This document shows positions 8,446 to 17,724 of a stretch of 64,000 nt of DNA, piece after piece. Each line of letters opens with the position of its first letter. Position 1 is the first letter of the stretch. The notes under the pieces were generated by a model. The model searched no databases. It was given only the letters and a program-made list of their open reading frames with translations, and had not been told where the DNA came from. A program made the position numbers and the translations under genes. The DNA is taken from NCBI GenBank assembly GCA_949068525.1, contig CARTIQ010000001.1, forward strand, positions 67,649 to 131,648, given 5' to 3'. This DNA is from an uncultured Eubacteriales bacterium. GTDB lineage: Bacteria > Bacillota > Clostridia > Oscillospirales > Acutalibacteraceae.

Positions 8446-8958
8446 TTATTTTTTATTTTCAAAATTTATTAAGTTTCTAAAAGGAAGCTCTAAAACACGC
8501 TTTATTTTTATTAAAAGCGGCTCTTTTTTATCTTTTGGCTCAACTAGTGCCGACATGGTCCCTGCCAAGTTAGCTCCCAGTATGTCTGTAAAAATTTGAT
8601 CCCCTATAGCCAAGACTTCGCTTTTGTCAATTCCAAGCACTTTCGCCAACTGATTAAACCCATTTTTCGACGGTTTCTTTGCATGCCATATACAATCACC
8701 TATCCTTAATTTTTCTGCAAAAAGCCGCTCCCGGTTTTTATCTTTAGCGTTAGAAATTATAGCAACTTTAACTCCAACATTCTTAATATAATCAACCCAT
8801 TCACACACTCCATCATAGGGCTCCGTGCCGTTGTGCTGCGTTAATGTATTATCAATATCCAACAAAACGGCCTTTATACTATGTCTTTTTAAAAAACCTA
8901 TATCAATATCAATAACGTTCTTAAAATAAAAATCCGGCAAAAGTAAAATAAAAATCAC
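8446..8958 (-). CDS. YqeG family HAD IIIA-type phosphatase
   Basis: HAD-superfamily phosphatase of the YqeG type, about 165-170 aa; physiological substrate unknown. Seen: the nucleophile motif LLDIDNTLT, motif II VAIISNAKD, the lysine of KKPSKNGF, and the acidic motif IGDQIFTDILGA. The start is uncertain: GTG at 8958 lies inside the GGGGAG SD-like run, so initiation may be a few codons later, for example at an ATT or TTG. It begins about 55 nt after rpsU, across a terminator, and heads yqeG-aroQ-pepP-radA. Confidence 0.85.
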   Translation of the reverse strand: MIFILLLPDFYFKNVIDIDIGFLKRHSIKAVLLDIDNTLTQHNGTEPYDGVCEWVDYIKNVGVKVAIISNAKDKNRERLFAEKLRIGDCIWHAKKPSKNGFNQLAKVLGIDKSEVLAIGDQIFTDILGANLAGTMSALVEPKDKKEPLLIKIKRVLELPFRNLINFENKK

Positions 8959-8967
8959 TCCCCAAAT

Positions 8968-9000
8968 TTAAATAAAAGCGGGCAAAAAGCCCGCCTTTAA
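8968..9000 (-). terminator. Intrinsic terminator after rpsU
   Basis: On the minus strand GCGGGC (8989-8994), loop TTTTT, GCCCGC (8978-8983), then TTTTATTT. A compact rho-independent terminator separating rpsU from yqeG. Confidence 0.85.
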
Positions 9001-9014
9001 ACTTAAACCCAATA

Positions 9015-9188
9015 TTAATATTTACGACTTCTAGCTGCTTCAGACTTTTTTTTGCGTTTAACCGAGGGCTTTTGGTAAGCAACTCTTTTTCTAACTTCGG
9101 CGATAATTCCAGCTCTGGAACATTGTTTTTTAAATCTTTTCATAGCGCTGTCTAAAGACTCATTATCCTTAACTTTAATTTCAGCCAT
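9015..9188 (-). CDS. rpsU: 30S ribosomal protein S21
   Basis: 57-aa basic small-subunit protein. Seen: MAEIKVKDNESLDSAMKRFK, the conserved CSRAGI turn, EVRKR, and a lysine/arginine-rich C-terminal tail (KRKKKSEAARSRKY). The ATG at 9188 has GGGAGG about 6 nt upstream; five upstream in-frame codons that would cover the SD are excluded. It has its own strong promoter and terminator, so it is probably a monocistronic unit within the larger minus-strand run. Confidence 0.95.
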   Translation of the reverse strand: MAEIKVKDNESLDSAMKRFKKQCSRAGIIAEVRKRVAYQKPSVKRKKKSEAARSRKY

Positions 9189-9291
9189 CCATATCCCTCC
9201 CATCCGCCCGCCGGCAGAGGTAATATAACATTTTAAACCTTTTCCTTTATTTATAAAAACTCAACTTGCAAAATCACAAATTACAAAAGTA

Positions 9292-9321
9292 ATTATATAA
9301 CAATTATAAAGAATATGTCAA
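9292..9321 (-). promoter_or_regulatory. Strong sigma-A promoter for rpsU
   Basis: On the minus strand TTGACA (9316-9321), 18-nt spacer, TATAAT (9292-9297). Both hexamers are perfect consensus, leaving a leader of about 100 nt before rpsU. Confidence 0.8.
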
Positions 9322-9350
9322 GGCGCAACTTTAAAACAATTCAAGTTTAT

Positions 9351-11771
9351 TTAATTAACAACAAAATTCACTAGTTTATTTTGCACATAAATTTCTTTAA
9401 TAATATTGACACCATCAAGCGTAGCAGATATTTTAGGGTCGCGCTTAGCCAAAGATATAACCTCATCCTTAGGGAGCCCTACTTCCACCTGCAGCCTAGC
9501 TCGGAGTTTACCGTTTATCTGCACAACAACCTCAATAAGAGAATCTTCACACTTAGATTCATCAAAAGCCGGCCACTCAGAAAGGCTAGCAAAACCCTCC
9601 CCCAAGCTCATCTTTTGCCATATTTCTTCTGTTACATGCGGTGCAAACGGATTCAACAACTTCGTAAATATCCGCAACTCATCGGTCGTTACCGAACCGA
9701 TGTCGTAGATTTCGTTTATGAGTGACATTAAGCACGCAATGGCTGTGTTAAACTTCATCTCTTCAATATCTGCGCTAACCTTTTTAATTGCCTTATTTAG
9801 AGGTACTTCTAGCGATTTTCTAACGCCAGACTCATATGACAAAATGTCCTGTAAATGAAAATATCTATCTACAAAGCGGCTGCACCCTCTTATTCCATTT
9901 GTGTTCCACGGCGCTGCCTTCTCAAAGTCACCAATAAACATCTCATAAAGCCGCATAGTATCCGCGCCAAACTTATTCACAATTTCGTCTGGGTTAACCA
10001 CATTCCCTTTGGACTTACTCATTTTCTCGTTGTTTTCACCCATAATCAAGCCATGGCTAGTACGTTTTGCATACGGTTCCCTTGTTGGAACAACTCCAAT
10101 GTCGTACAAAAATTTATACCAAAACCGGCTGTACAAAAGATGCAACGTAGTGTGCTCCATCCCGCCATTGTACCAGTCCACCGGCAACCAATAGTTTAAG
10201 TTTTCCTTGCTTGCAAGCACTTCCTTGTTGTGCGGATCGGTATAGCGCAAAAAGTACCACGAGGATCCCGCCCATTGTGGCATTGTGTCAGTTTCTCTTT
10301 TTGCCTTGGCTCCACATTTGGGGCAAGTCGTATTAACAAAGCTCTCGATATTCGCTAGAGGTGACTCCCCGGTCGTTGTAGGTTCATATGATTCTACTTC
10401 TGGCAACTTTAGCGGTAATTCAGACTCTGGTAACGGCACGTAACCACATTTTTCGCAATGCACAATCGGAATCGGTTCCCCCCAGTACCGTTGGCGCGAG
10501 AACACCCAGTCACGCAGCTTGTAGTTTACTTTTGCATCTCCCTTGCCCGTTTCTTTTAGCCAAACTATCATCTTTTCTTTAGCTTCTCCTACCGTTAAGC
10601 CATCGAGCATTCCAGAGTTCACCATAGTACCCGTTTCACAGTCTGTAAAAGCTTCTTTGGCAATATCTCCGCCCTTCACAACTTCGATTATCGGCAAAGA
10701 AAACTTTTTAGCGAAAGCATAATCGCGCTCATCGTGAGCCGGTACCGCCATAATAGCACCCGTTCCGTAAGACATCAGAACATAATCTGAAACAAATATA
10801 GGAATTTCCTTATTATTAACCGGGTTTATCGCAAAAATCCCATCAATCTGCACGCCAGTCTTGTCCTTAACCAGCTGGGTGCGCTCAAATTCGGACTTTT
10901 TCGCCGTTTCCTGTTGATATTTTTTTATCTCGGTCAAATTTTTGATATTACCAAAAGCCCTCTCAATGATGGGATGTTCCGGCGAAATCACCATATATGT
11001 AGCTCCATAAATTGTGTCCGGTCGGGTCGTGTAGATAACAATCTCCTCGCCTACGGTAGTGCCAAACCTAATAAGCGCGCCCTCCGATCGGCCAATCCAA
11101 TTTTTTTGCTGGGCCTTAACACGTTCGGGATAATCCACCAAATCAAGGTCATCGATTAAACGCTCGGCGTATTCTGTAATCTTCAGCATCCACTGCGACT
11201 TGACCTTCTGGACAACCTCACTACCACAACGCTCACAGACTCCACCGACAACCTCTTCGTTCGCCAAAACACACTTACATGACGTGCAGAAGTTGACGCT
11301 CATCTCCTTTTTGTACGCCAGTCCACGCTTAACCAGCTGTAAAAATATCCACTGAGTCCATTTGTAGTACTCAGGGTCGGTCGTGTCGATTTCGCGGCTC
11401 CAATCAAAAGAAAGACCTAACGACTTTAGCTGACGCTTGAAGTTTTCGATGTTCTTCCTCGTTATTATCTTGGGGTGCACATGATTCTTTATCGCAAAAT
11501 TCTCCGCCGGAAGCCCAAAAGCATCCCAGCCAAAAGGGAACAGCACATTGTATCCCTGCATTCGGCGCTTTCTTGCAATAATATCAATAGCCGTGTAACT
11601 CCTAGGGTGCCCAACGTGTAGCCCTTCTCCCGATGGATACGGGAACTCCACCAGCGCAAAAAATTTCTCTGTATCTTTTTCACTTTTACAATTATTATCT
11701 ACGTGAAAAATTTTATCATTTTCCCATTTTTGTTGCCACTTTTCCTCTATTTCTTTGTGGTTATACTTCAC
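9351..11771 (-). CDS. leuS: Leucyl-tRNA synthetase
   Basis: Class I synthetase charging tRNA-Leu, 806 aa. Seen: the HIGH variant YPSGEGLHVGHPRSYTAIDI, a CxxC pair (CTSCKCVLANEE..CERCGS), the editing domain with TTRPDTIYGATYM and GTGAIMAVPAHDERD, a second zinc-like site (CPKCGAKAKRETDTMP), KMSKSKGN, and the C-terminal anticodon-binding region. GTG at 11771 follows GGGG by about 10 nt. Last gene of yhbY-yqeK-rsfS-leuS, a conserved Firmicutes neighbourhood. No terminator is visible after it before the rpsU promoter. Confidence 0.97.
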   Translation of the reverse strand: MKYNHKEIEEKWQQKWENDKIFHVDNNCKSEKDTEKFFALVEFPYPSGEGLHVGHPRSYTAIDIIARKRRMQGYNVLFPFGWDAFGLPAENFAIKNHVHPKIITRKNIENFKRQLKSLGLSFDWSREIDTTDPEYYKWTQWIFLQLVKRGLAYKKEMSVNFCTSCKCVLANEEVVGGVCERCGSEVVQKVKSQWMLKITEYAERLIDDLDLVDYPERVKAQQKNWIGRSEGALIRFGTTVGEEIVIYTTRPDTIYGATYMVISPEHPIIERAFGNIKNLTEIKKYQQETAKKSEFERTQLVKDKTGVQIDGIFAINPVNNKEIPIFVSDYVLMSYGTGAIMAVPAHDERDYAFAKKFSLPIIEVVKGGDIAKEAFTDCETGTMVNSGMLDGLTVGEAKEKMIVWLKETGKGDAKVNYKLRDWVFSRQRYWGEPIPIVHCEKCGYVPLPESELPLKLPEVESYEPTTTGESPLANIESFVNTTCPKCGAKAKRETDTMPQWAGSSWYFLRYTDPHNKEVLASKENLNYWLPVDWYNGGMEHTTLHLLYSRFWYKFLYDIGVVPTREPYAKRTSHGLIMGENNEKMSKSKGNVVNPDEIVNKFGADTMRLYEMFIGDFEKAAPWNTNGIRGCSRFVDRYFHLQDILSYESGVRKSLEVPLNKAIKKVSADIEEMKFNTAIACLMSLINEIYDIGSVTTDELRIFTKLLNPFAPHVTEEIWQKMSLGEGFASLSEWPAFDESKCEDSLIEVVVQINGKLRARLQVEVGLPKDEVISLAKRDPKISATLDGVNIIKEIYVQNKLVNFVVN

Positions 11772-11796
11772 TCAACTTCAACCCCTTAAAAAAGAA

Positions 11797-12129
11797 TTAT
11801 TCTTTATCCAAATTTTCAACTTCACCATAAAGATTATAGTACCTGCGCGATTCCTCCGAAAACACATGCACAATAACATCGCCATAATCTAGCAAAATCC
11901 AACTATTATAGCAAGAACCCTCAATATGATGTGGGAAAACGTCATATTCCTTTAACTTAACTTCTACCTCATCGGCAAGCGCCTTAACATGCGTTGTACT
12001 CGTTCCAGTTGCAATCACAATATAATCCGCCAAAACGTTGCTGTCATCGGCCTTAATGACCTTTATGTCCATTCCTTTTTTGTTTTCGAGAAAATCTTTG
12101 CATATCTGTGCCTTTTCTATCGGTTCCAT
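11797..12129 (-). CDS. rsfS: Ribosomal silencing factor RsfS
   Basis: Binds L14 on the large subunit and blocks subunit joining under nutrient limitation. 110 aa. Seen: the conserved DIKVIKADDSNVLADYIVIA core, TGTSTTHVKALADEVE, and the signature SWILLDYGDVIVHVFSEESR followed by the aromatic YYNLY. ATG at 12129 with AAGGGTG 10 nt upstream. Between yqeK and leuS, as in most Firmicutes. Confidence 0.95.
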   Translation of the reverse strand: MEPIEKAQICKDFLENKKGMDIKVIKADDSNVLADYIVIATGTSTTHVKALADEVEVKLKEYDVFPHHIEGSCYNSWILLDYGDVIVHVFSEESRRYYNLYGEVENLDKE

Positions 12130-12153
12130 TAGCTTTGCACACCCTTTTCTGTT

Positions 12154-12717
12154 CTAATTAAAAGCCTTTACATTATCGTTGTAAGCAGCCAATGTATTTG
12201 GCGCAACCACGGCCTTTCTCTGTGTTAACCACTCTATCGAGGCGAGCGCTGTCAAGCACACAGCCTTGTTTAGGTCTTCCTCCACGACTTTTCTAATCTC
12301 CTTTGCCTCTGGCGAAGTCCTGTCCGCCGTTGTTATATCCGCCACAAACACAACTTTTTCAAGCAATGACATCCCTGCTCTGCCCGTAGTATGGTACCTC
12401 ACAGCATTCAATATGTCCTCATCTTCGATGTTTAGCCTTGTTTTCAAAAAAGCCATTCCAGAAACCGCATGCCACAGCTTCTTATTTTCAAGCTCTAAAG
12501 CAGGAAGCCGCAGCCCAGCATCCGAAATAAGCTGCAATTGTTCAATTTCATCAGTCTGCTTTGTTATATCGTGTAAAAGCCCTGCAAATTCTGCTTTTTT
12601 TACATCTGCACCGTATTTTTGCGCCAAGTATGCTGCTTCTTTCGCCACATTCAGGCTATGGTTGTATCGCTTATCGTTCATCCTCGCTCGCAAAACCTTA
12701 TAATACTCATCCAGCAT
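12154..12717 (-). CDS. yqeK: HD-domain protein YqeK
   Basis: Family members hydrolyse Ap4A symmetrically to ADP. 187 aa. Seen: RYNHSLNVAKEAAYLA (first His), AGLLHDITK (HD pair), WHAVSGMAFL, AVRYHTTGRAG, and VFVADITTADRT near the end, the usual HD phosphohydrolase ligand set. The ATG at 12717 has GGAG 8 nt upstream, preferred over a GTG three codons earlier. It follows yhbY after ~110 nt that contain no gene. In most relatives nadD sits immediately upstream of yqeK, and it is absent here. Confidence 0.9.
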   Translation of the reverse strand: MLDEYYKVLRARMNDKRYNHSLNVAKEAAYLAQKYGADVKKAEFAGLLHDITKQTDEIEQLQLISDAGLRLPALELENKKLWHAVSGMAFLKTRLNIEDEDILNAVRYHTTGRAGMSLLEKVVFVADITTADRTSPEAKEIRKVVEEDLNKAVCLTALASIEWLTQRKAVVAPNTLAAYNDNVKAFN

Positions 12718-12831
12718 AAGCCACACTCCGCATTACGAATTTAATCAACATCACTATTTTACCACGATGTCAAGCCTTGGCACAACATAAAAATTCAGCA
12801 CATCTATTAACGCCCGTTTTAATCAACATAA

Positions 12832-13128
12832 TCAGTTCTTGGGCAAGTTTATTTTTGGCTTTTTCACATTCCTTCTATACAAGACAAATTTCGTACCGAT
12901 AACCTGCACTATTTCTGAATCCGTTGCCTCTGCCAAAACTCTAGCAATCTCTTTTGCCTTTTCTTTGGCGGATTCCAAAACTTTCCCTTTAAAAATCTCC
13001 CGTGCAGTCAATGCTTCATCCGCCTGCGTTATTACGTCCGAACTAATTCCTCCCTTTCCCACAATCAAAATAGTCTCTAATCCGTTAGCAAGCGCCTGCA
13101 AATATGCCCTTTGTTTGCTTGTGATCAT
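12832..13128 (-). CDS. yhbY: YhbY family RNA-binding protein (CRM domain)
   Basis: 98-aa protein of the ribosome-assembly-linked CRM family. Seen: MITSKQRAYLQALANGLE, the GKGGISSDVITQADEAL segment containing the GxxG RNA-binding loop, and the C-terminal strand VQVIGTKFVLYRRN. ATG at 13128 with AAGGAG 8 nt upstream. It lies just downstream of ftsY and upstream of yqeK. The family function is inferred mostly from pre-50S association in other bacteria. Confidence 0.9.
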   Translation of the reverse strand: MITSKQRAYLQALANGLETILIVGKGGISSDVITQADEALTAREIFKGKVLESAKEKAKEIARVLAEATDSEIVQVIGTKFVLYRRNVKKPKINLPKN

Positions 13129-13167
13129 AAAAATTTCTCCTTTTCATGGTATTTTAAAATTGTTTTT

Positions 13168-14088
13168 CTATACATTTTCCTGTTCGAAAAGAGCCCTTGC
13201 AAAGCTTTCGGCATCAAAAGGCTGCAAATCGTCTATTTGCTCCCCCACTCCCACATATTTTACCGGGATACCCAATTCTTCCTTCACAGCCAAAACAACC
13301 CCACCTTTTGCTGTTCCATCTAACTTTGTTAAAACCAGACCCGTGATCTTCACTACATTTCTGAAGTCTCTTGCCTGACTAATCGCGTTTTGTCCAGTAA
13401 CTGCATCCAAAACCAGCAAAGTTTCCATAGCAGCGTCCGGCAACTCTCGAACTATCACCTTGCTTATTTTGGCTAGCTCATCCATAAGGTGCTTTTTATT
13501 GTGAAGTCTGCCCGCAGTGTCGCAGATTATCACATCACAGCCCCTTGCCTTGGCCGCAGATATTGTGTCAAAAACTACAGCAGCCGGGTCAGACCCCTCA
13601 TTTTGTCTAACGATATCCACTCCGGCCTGATTCGCCCAAACCTCAAGCTGATCAATCGCAGCTGCCCTAAAAGTGTCCGCCGCACCTAAAATTACTTTCT
13701 TGCCGGCACTTTTTAATTGAGCAGCCAATTTACCAATAGTAGTGGTTTTGCCTACGCCGTTCACGCCAATGACCAAGATAATCGTAGGCTTTGTAGATAG
13801 ATCTAGGCCTGCATATTCGCAAGACAAAATATCAGTAACAATCTTTTCTAAAAGACCATAAATCTGCGCAGGGTCGCTCACCCCCTCTTTTTTTACCCTT
13901 TCTCGAAGTTCGCCGCAAATTTTTTTTGCAGTTGCAACCCCCACATCGCTCATGACCAACAACTCTTCGAGCTCCTCAAAGAGAGCCTCATCAATCTTCA
14001 TAAACGACTTCAGCATCGAATCTATCTGCCCCACGATGCTGGCCTTTGTCTTTTTTAGTCCCTGCTTAAACTTACTAAAAATCCCCAA
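13168..14088 (-). CDS. ftsY: Signal recognition particle receptor FtsY
   Basis: GTPase that docks SRP-ribosome complexes at the membrane, 306 aa. It has the N and G domains without a long acidic A domain, as in many Firmicutes. Seen: GVNGVGKTTTIGKLA (P-loop), LGAADTFRAAAIDQL, VIICDTAGRLHNKKHLMDEL, LTKLDGTAKGG and GVGEQIDDLQPFD. TTG at 14088 with GGGAG 9 nt upstream. It directly follows smc (13-nt gap). Partner RNA ffs is at 2590-2670. Confidence 0.96.
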   Translation of the reverse strand: MGIFSKFKQGLKKTKASIVGQIDSMLKSFMKIDEALFEELEELLVMSDVGVATAKKICGELRERVKKEGVSDPAQIYGLLEKIVTDILSCEYAGLDLSTKPTIILVIGVNGVGKTTTIGKLAAQLKSAGKKVILGAADTFRAAAIDQLEVWANQAGVDIVRQNEGSDPAAVVFDTISAAKARGCDVIICDTAGRLHNKKHLMDELAKISKVIVRELPDAAMETLLVLDAVTGQNAISQARDFRNVVKITGLVLTKLDGTAKGGVVLAVKEELGIPVKYVGVGEQIDDLQPFDAESFARALFEQENV

Positions 14089-14101
14089 TTAAATCATCTC
14101 C

Positions 14102-17100
14102 CTAACTTACAAAAGTCTTCTCAATCTCGGAGGCTCTAAGCTCCAGCAACTTAGAAACTCCCTCATTTTGCATAGTAACACCATAAAGAACATCCGCTTC
14201 TTCCATAGTTCCACGACGGTGGCTTATCACAATGAATTGTGTTTTTGCATTCATCTTTCTCAAATATGCAACAAACCGCTCCACATTGACTTCATCCAAC
14301 GCCGATTCAATCTCATCCATTACACAAAAAGGCGCCGGGCTAACCTTCATAATGGCAAAATAAATCGCAATAGCAACCAAAGCACGCTCTCCGCCAGAAA
14401 GCGCCTCCAACTGTGTAACGATTTTTCCCGGCGGCTGCACAAAAATTTCTATGCCAGAGCTCAAAATATCTACACCCTCTGCCAACTCTAGCCTAGCCTT
14501 GCCGCCCCCAAATAAATCCTTAAATACTTCGTCAAATTTTCTGTTTATCTGCTTAAACCTTTCAGAAAACAATTTACGCATCTGGCCCGTCAAATCAGAT
14601 ATTAACCGATAAAGCTGCTTTTTAGAGCGCTCCACATCGTCTATTTGAGCACCCATAAACTCATATCGCTCCGAAACTTGCTGGTATTCATCAATTGCCG
14701 CAACATTAACCACTCCCAAGTTCCTTATTTTAAGCCGCAGTTCGTTAAGCTCTCTATTGGCTTTTGGAGTATCTTCAATCATCTCAAATCCCGCAGCAGC
14801 CTCTCTACGGGTCAGCTCATGTTCGTCCCAAAGCTTTGCTATAATCACATCATATTCTTTTTGCACGGTAATTTTCTTGTCCTCTAACCTTGCTACCTCT
14901 AGCGCAGCTGCTTCTTTTTCATTCAAAGTTGATCGCTCTGAATTTCTGAGCTCAGTTATATTTTTTTCGAATTCAATTTTTTCTACATTAAATCCAGAAA
15001 TATCTTGGCCTAGGCGTTTAGAGAGTTCTCTTAAAGTTTCAATCTCAGATCGGGTACTTTTAATCTTCGTTTCGATATCCACATTTTTAGAGTTCAAAGT
15101 TTCGATTTCCATCAACAACTTTTCTCGTTGCGCCGTGGCTATTTGGCAATTTTTCAGCGCAGAATTCGATTCAGCCACCAAATTTTCAATATCTTTTTCT
15201 AAAGACAAAGCCTCCAAACGCAATTCATGAATTTTCGCATTTGCTGCATCACGAGACTCTACCACCTCAAACTTGCTCTCACCAGCGTTTTGCAGCGATT
15301 CTTCTGCAGATTTTATTTTTGTATAGAGCTTTTCAGTCTCCTCCTGCGCACTTTTGTAGGCATGCATAAGCCCTTCAGCTTTCTGTTCAATTTCCGATAC
15401 TTCCTTAGAGAAACTCTTTTGTAATCCTTCCGTCGAACGTAGCTCTAATAATTTTTGCTGATATTCTTGCTCAATAGAATTTACTTTCTGTCTTGCTTCC
15501 ACCTCAGTTATCCTCAAAGTTTCAAGGCCCTTATTAAGTTCAGTCACCTTTTCTTGCGATTTTAAGAACGAGATCTTTGCACTTTTCGCCATCGTGCTCA
15601 TTTTGTCGTACTCGTTTTGCAAAGCTTTTATCCGGTTTTTACGATTCAAAACTCCCGAATTTTTGGTCAAAGCCCCTCCCGTAAAGGACCCTCCTGCATT
15701 TATGACTTGTCCGTCCAGCGTAACCACTTTAAACTTGTATCCCAACTTTTGGGCAATCTTCGTAGCATTGTCAAGGGTACTCGCAACAGCGGTCCTACCT
15801 AGCAAAAATTTAAGTATCCCCTCATAAACGGCATCGCAATCGCACAACTGGCTAGCAATCCCAATATACCCCTCACTGCCAGATATTCCCTTCTCCGACA
15901 TCTCCACTCCAGTAATATTCGATATCGGCAAAAACGTCGCCCGACCAATCTTTTTACTCTTTAATAGTTGTATTGCCTTTTTCGCAGAATCTTCGGTATC
16001 CACAATAATATTTTGCATCGCTGCACCCAATGCCGTCTCGATCGCTACAGAAAATTCGCTAGGCACACTAATAAGCCGAGAAACCGGGCCATAAATGCCT
16101 CCCAACGTGTTTTTTCCCACCTCCTGAGTTAAAAATTTCACGCTGTGAGTGAAGCCATCTAGGTTTTGTTCCAGCTCTTCTAAAAGACTGATCTTTCTCA
16201 ACTGCGATTCAGCATCTAAGGTTAATTTATCTGCCATTTGCTTTAACTTTTCGCATTCGCTAACCGCTGCTTTTGTGTTTTTTTCTAATTTAGGGAACTT
16301 TAAACAAACCTCATTCCAGTGCACTTTAGCCTCAGCTAAAATACTCTCTTTTATGCGTAAATCCTCATTTAACTTGAAAACTTTCTCTTCATACAAATTT
16401 AGACTTTGTTCGACTTCCGCCCTTCTTTGTTTCAAATCACACATACTTGATTTTGCCGACATCATCTCAACTTGGGCTTTTGTCAGCATTTTGTTAAGTT
16501 CCGTTAATTCTTCGCTGGCACTCCTACTCTTACCTTCCGAAACCTCGATCTTCTCCATTAACTCCTTTAAATCTTTCTCATTTCTTTTGAGTTCCACATT
16601 TTTTTCTGCTAATTCCTTTTTTAAAACTTCTACTCTTTCGCTTTTTTCTTTTATTGAAACTTCAAATCCCGGTAAACTCTGCTCTAAATCCGAAATTTCG
16701 TTCAATATCCGTTGAACATTTTCATTATTATGTAAAATATCGTTTTCTAAAACAGAAATTTGTCCGCTCTTTTTAATAGCATTCTCTTCGCAGGCCGAAA
16801 TTTTGCGGTTAGTCTCATCAACTTTAATAGTCCGACTCAAAATCTCTTTAGAAAGTGCTTCAATCTGAAGGTTAAACCCCTCCAAACTTTTTTCTATCTC
16901 GTTGTATTGATGCCTAGCAATATCGATTTTATCATCGTAATCCTTTAAAATATCCCCAGATTTATTCAAGGTAAATAGCCACAGGCCAACCTCAATCTGT
17001 TTTTTTCTATTGGCAACCTCCAGATATTCTTTGGCTTTCTTAGCCTGCTCCTGCAGTGGGCCCAAGCGCTCTTTTAGTTCTTTAAAAATATCATTCAAGC

Positions 17101-17668
17101 GCAACAAATTTTCCTCTGTTTGCTCTAGCTTCCTCTGCGCCTGCTCTTTTCTATATCTATACTTTGAGATTCCCGCAGCTTCCTCAAAAATCTCACGCCG
17201 TTCCTCACTCTTAGCCGCAACAATGCTATCAATCTTTCCTTGGCTTATCATCGAATATCCGTCCTTACCAAGGCCCGTGTCCATAAAAAGCTCGTTGATG
17301 TCCTTAAGCCGGGCTTCCTTCTTGTTTATCAAATATTCGCTCTCACCAGAACGATATAGCCTGCGCGTGATGGCCACCTCGTCCGCCTCAACAGGTAACC
17401 TCCTATCAGCATTTGCGATAATAATCGTAACACTCGCAGACCCCTTTGCCTTGCGTTCGGTTGTCCCCTTAAATATAACATCTTCCATTTTGGCACAGCG
17501 CATCGTCTTTATTGACTGCTCCCCCAGCACCCAACGAATCGCGTCGCTTATATTGCTTTTTCCGCTGCCATTCGGCCCCACTACAGTTGTTATTCCCGAA
17601 TCAAAATTTAGCACTGTTTTCTCTGGAAAGGTCTTAAACCCTTGCAATTCTAAAGACTTTAATAACAC
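14102..17668 (-). CDS. smc: Chromosome segregation protein SMC
   Basis: 1188-aa condensin ATPase. Seen: N-terminal Walker A VVGPNGSGKSNISDAIRWVL, two very long heptad coiled-coil arms, a hinge at ~510-680 (NTLGGIYGPVSRLISVP to NAGGSFTGGALTKNSG), the C-terminal ABC signature LSGGERALVAIAIYFAI, and Walker B FCVMDEIESALDEVN. Full length with no frameshift. Starts GTG at 17668. In the conserved rnc-smc-ftsY cluster. ScpA/ScpB partners are not in the window. Confidence 0.97.
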   Translation of the reverse strand: MLLKSLELQGFKTFPEKTVLNFDSGITTVVGPNGSGKSNISDAIRWVLGEQSIKTMRCAKMEDVIFKGTTERKAKGSASVTIIIANADRRLPVEADEVAITRRLYRSGESEYLINKKEARLKDINELFMDTGLGKDGYSMISQGKIDSIVAAKSEERREIFEEAAGISKYRYRKEQAQRKLEQTEENLLRLNDIFKELKERLGPLQEQAKKAKEYLEVANRKKQIEVGLWLFTLNKSGDILKDYDDKIDIARHQYNEIEKSLEGFNLQIEALSKEILSRTIKVDETNRKISACEENAIKKSGQISVLENDILHNNENVQRILNEISDLEQSLPGFEVSIKEKSERVEVLKKELAEKNVELKRNEKDLKELMEKIEVSEGKSRSASEELTELNKMLTKAQVEMMSAKSSMCDLKQRRAEVEQSLNLYEEKVFKLNEDLRIKESILAEAKVHWNEVCLKFPKLEKNTKAAVSECEKLKQMADKLTLDAESQLRKISLLEELEQNLDGFTHSVKFLTQEVGKNTLGGIYGPVSRLISVPSEFSVAIETALGAAMQNIIVDTEDSAKKAIQLLKSKKIGRATFLPISNITGVEMSEKGISGSEGYIGIASQLCDCDAVYEGILKFLLGRTAVASTLDNATKIAQKLGYKFKVVTLDGQVINAGGSFTGGALTKNSGVLNRKNRIKALQNEYDKMSTMAKSAKISFLKSQEKVTELNKGLETLRITEVEARQKVNSIEQEYQQKLLELRSTEGLQKSFSKEVSEIEQKAEGLMHAYKSAQEETEKLYTKIKSAEESLQNAGESKFEVVESRDAANAKIHELRLEALSLEKDIENLVAESNSALKNCQIATAQREKLLMEIETLNSKNVDIETKIKSTRSEIETLRELSKRLGQDISGFNVEKIEFEKNITELRNSERSTLNEKEAAALEVARLEDKKITVQKEYDVIIAKLWDEHELTRREAAAGFEMIEDTPKANRELNELRLKIRNLGVVNVAAIDEYQQVSERYEFMGAQIDDVERSKKQLYRLISDLTGQMRKLFSERFKQINRKFDEVFKDLFGGGKARLELAEGVDILSSGIEIFVQPPGKIVTQLEALSGGERALVAIAIYFAIMKVSPAPFCVMDEIESALDEVNVERFVAYLRKMNAKTQFIVISHRRGTMEEADVLYGVTMQNEGVSKLLELRASEIEKTFVS

Positions 17669-17724
17669 AACCTCACCCGCATCTTAGATTAATTAGGCTA
17701 ACCTTAAAAATTCTCAAAGCGAAA

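Noticed and set aside
14757..15230. 157-codon ORF opposite smc, and similar long ORFs opposite dnaX, topA, prkC and leuS
   Set aside because: They run antisense through strongly conserved coding sequence, have low-complexity Ser/Phe-rich translations, and lack SD sites or known motifs.
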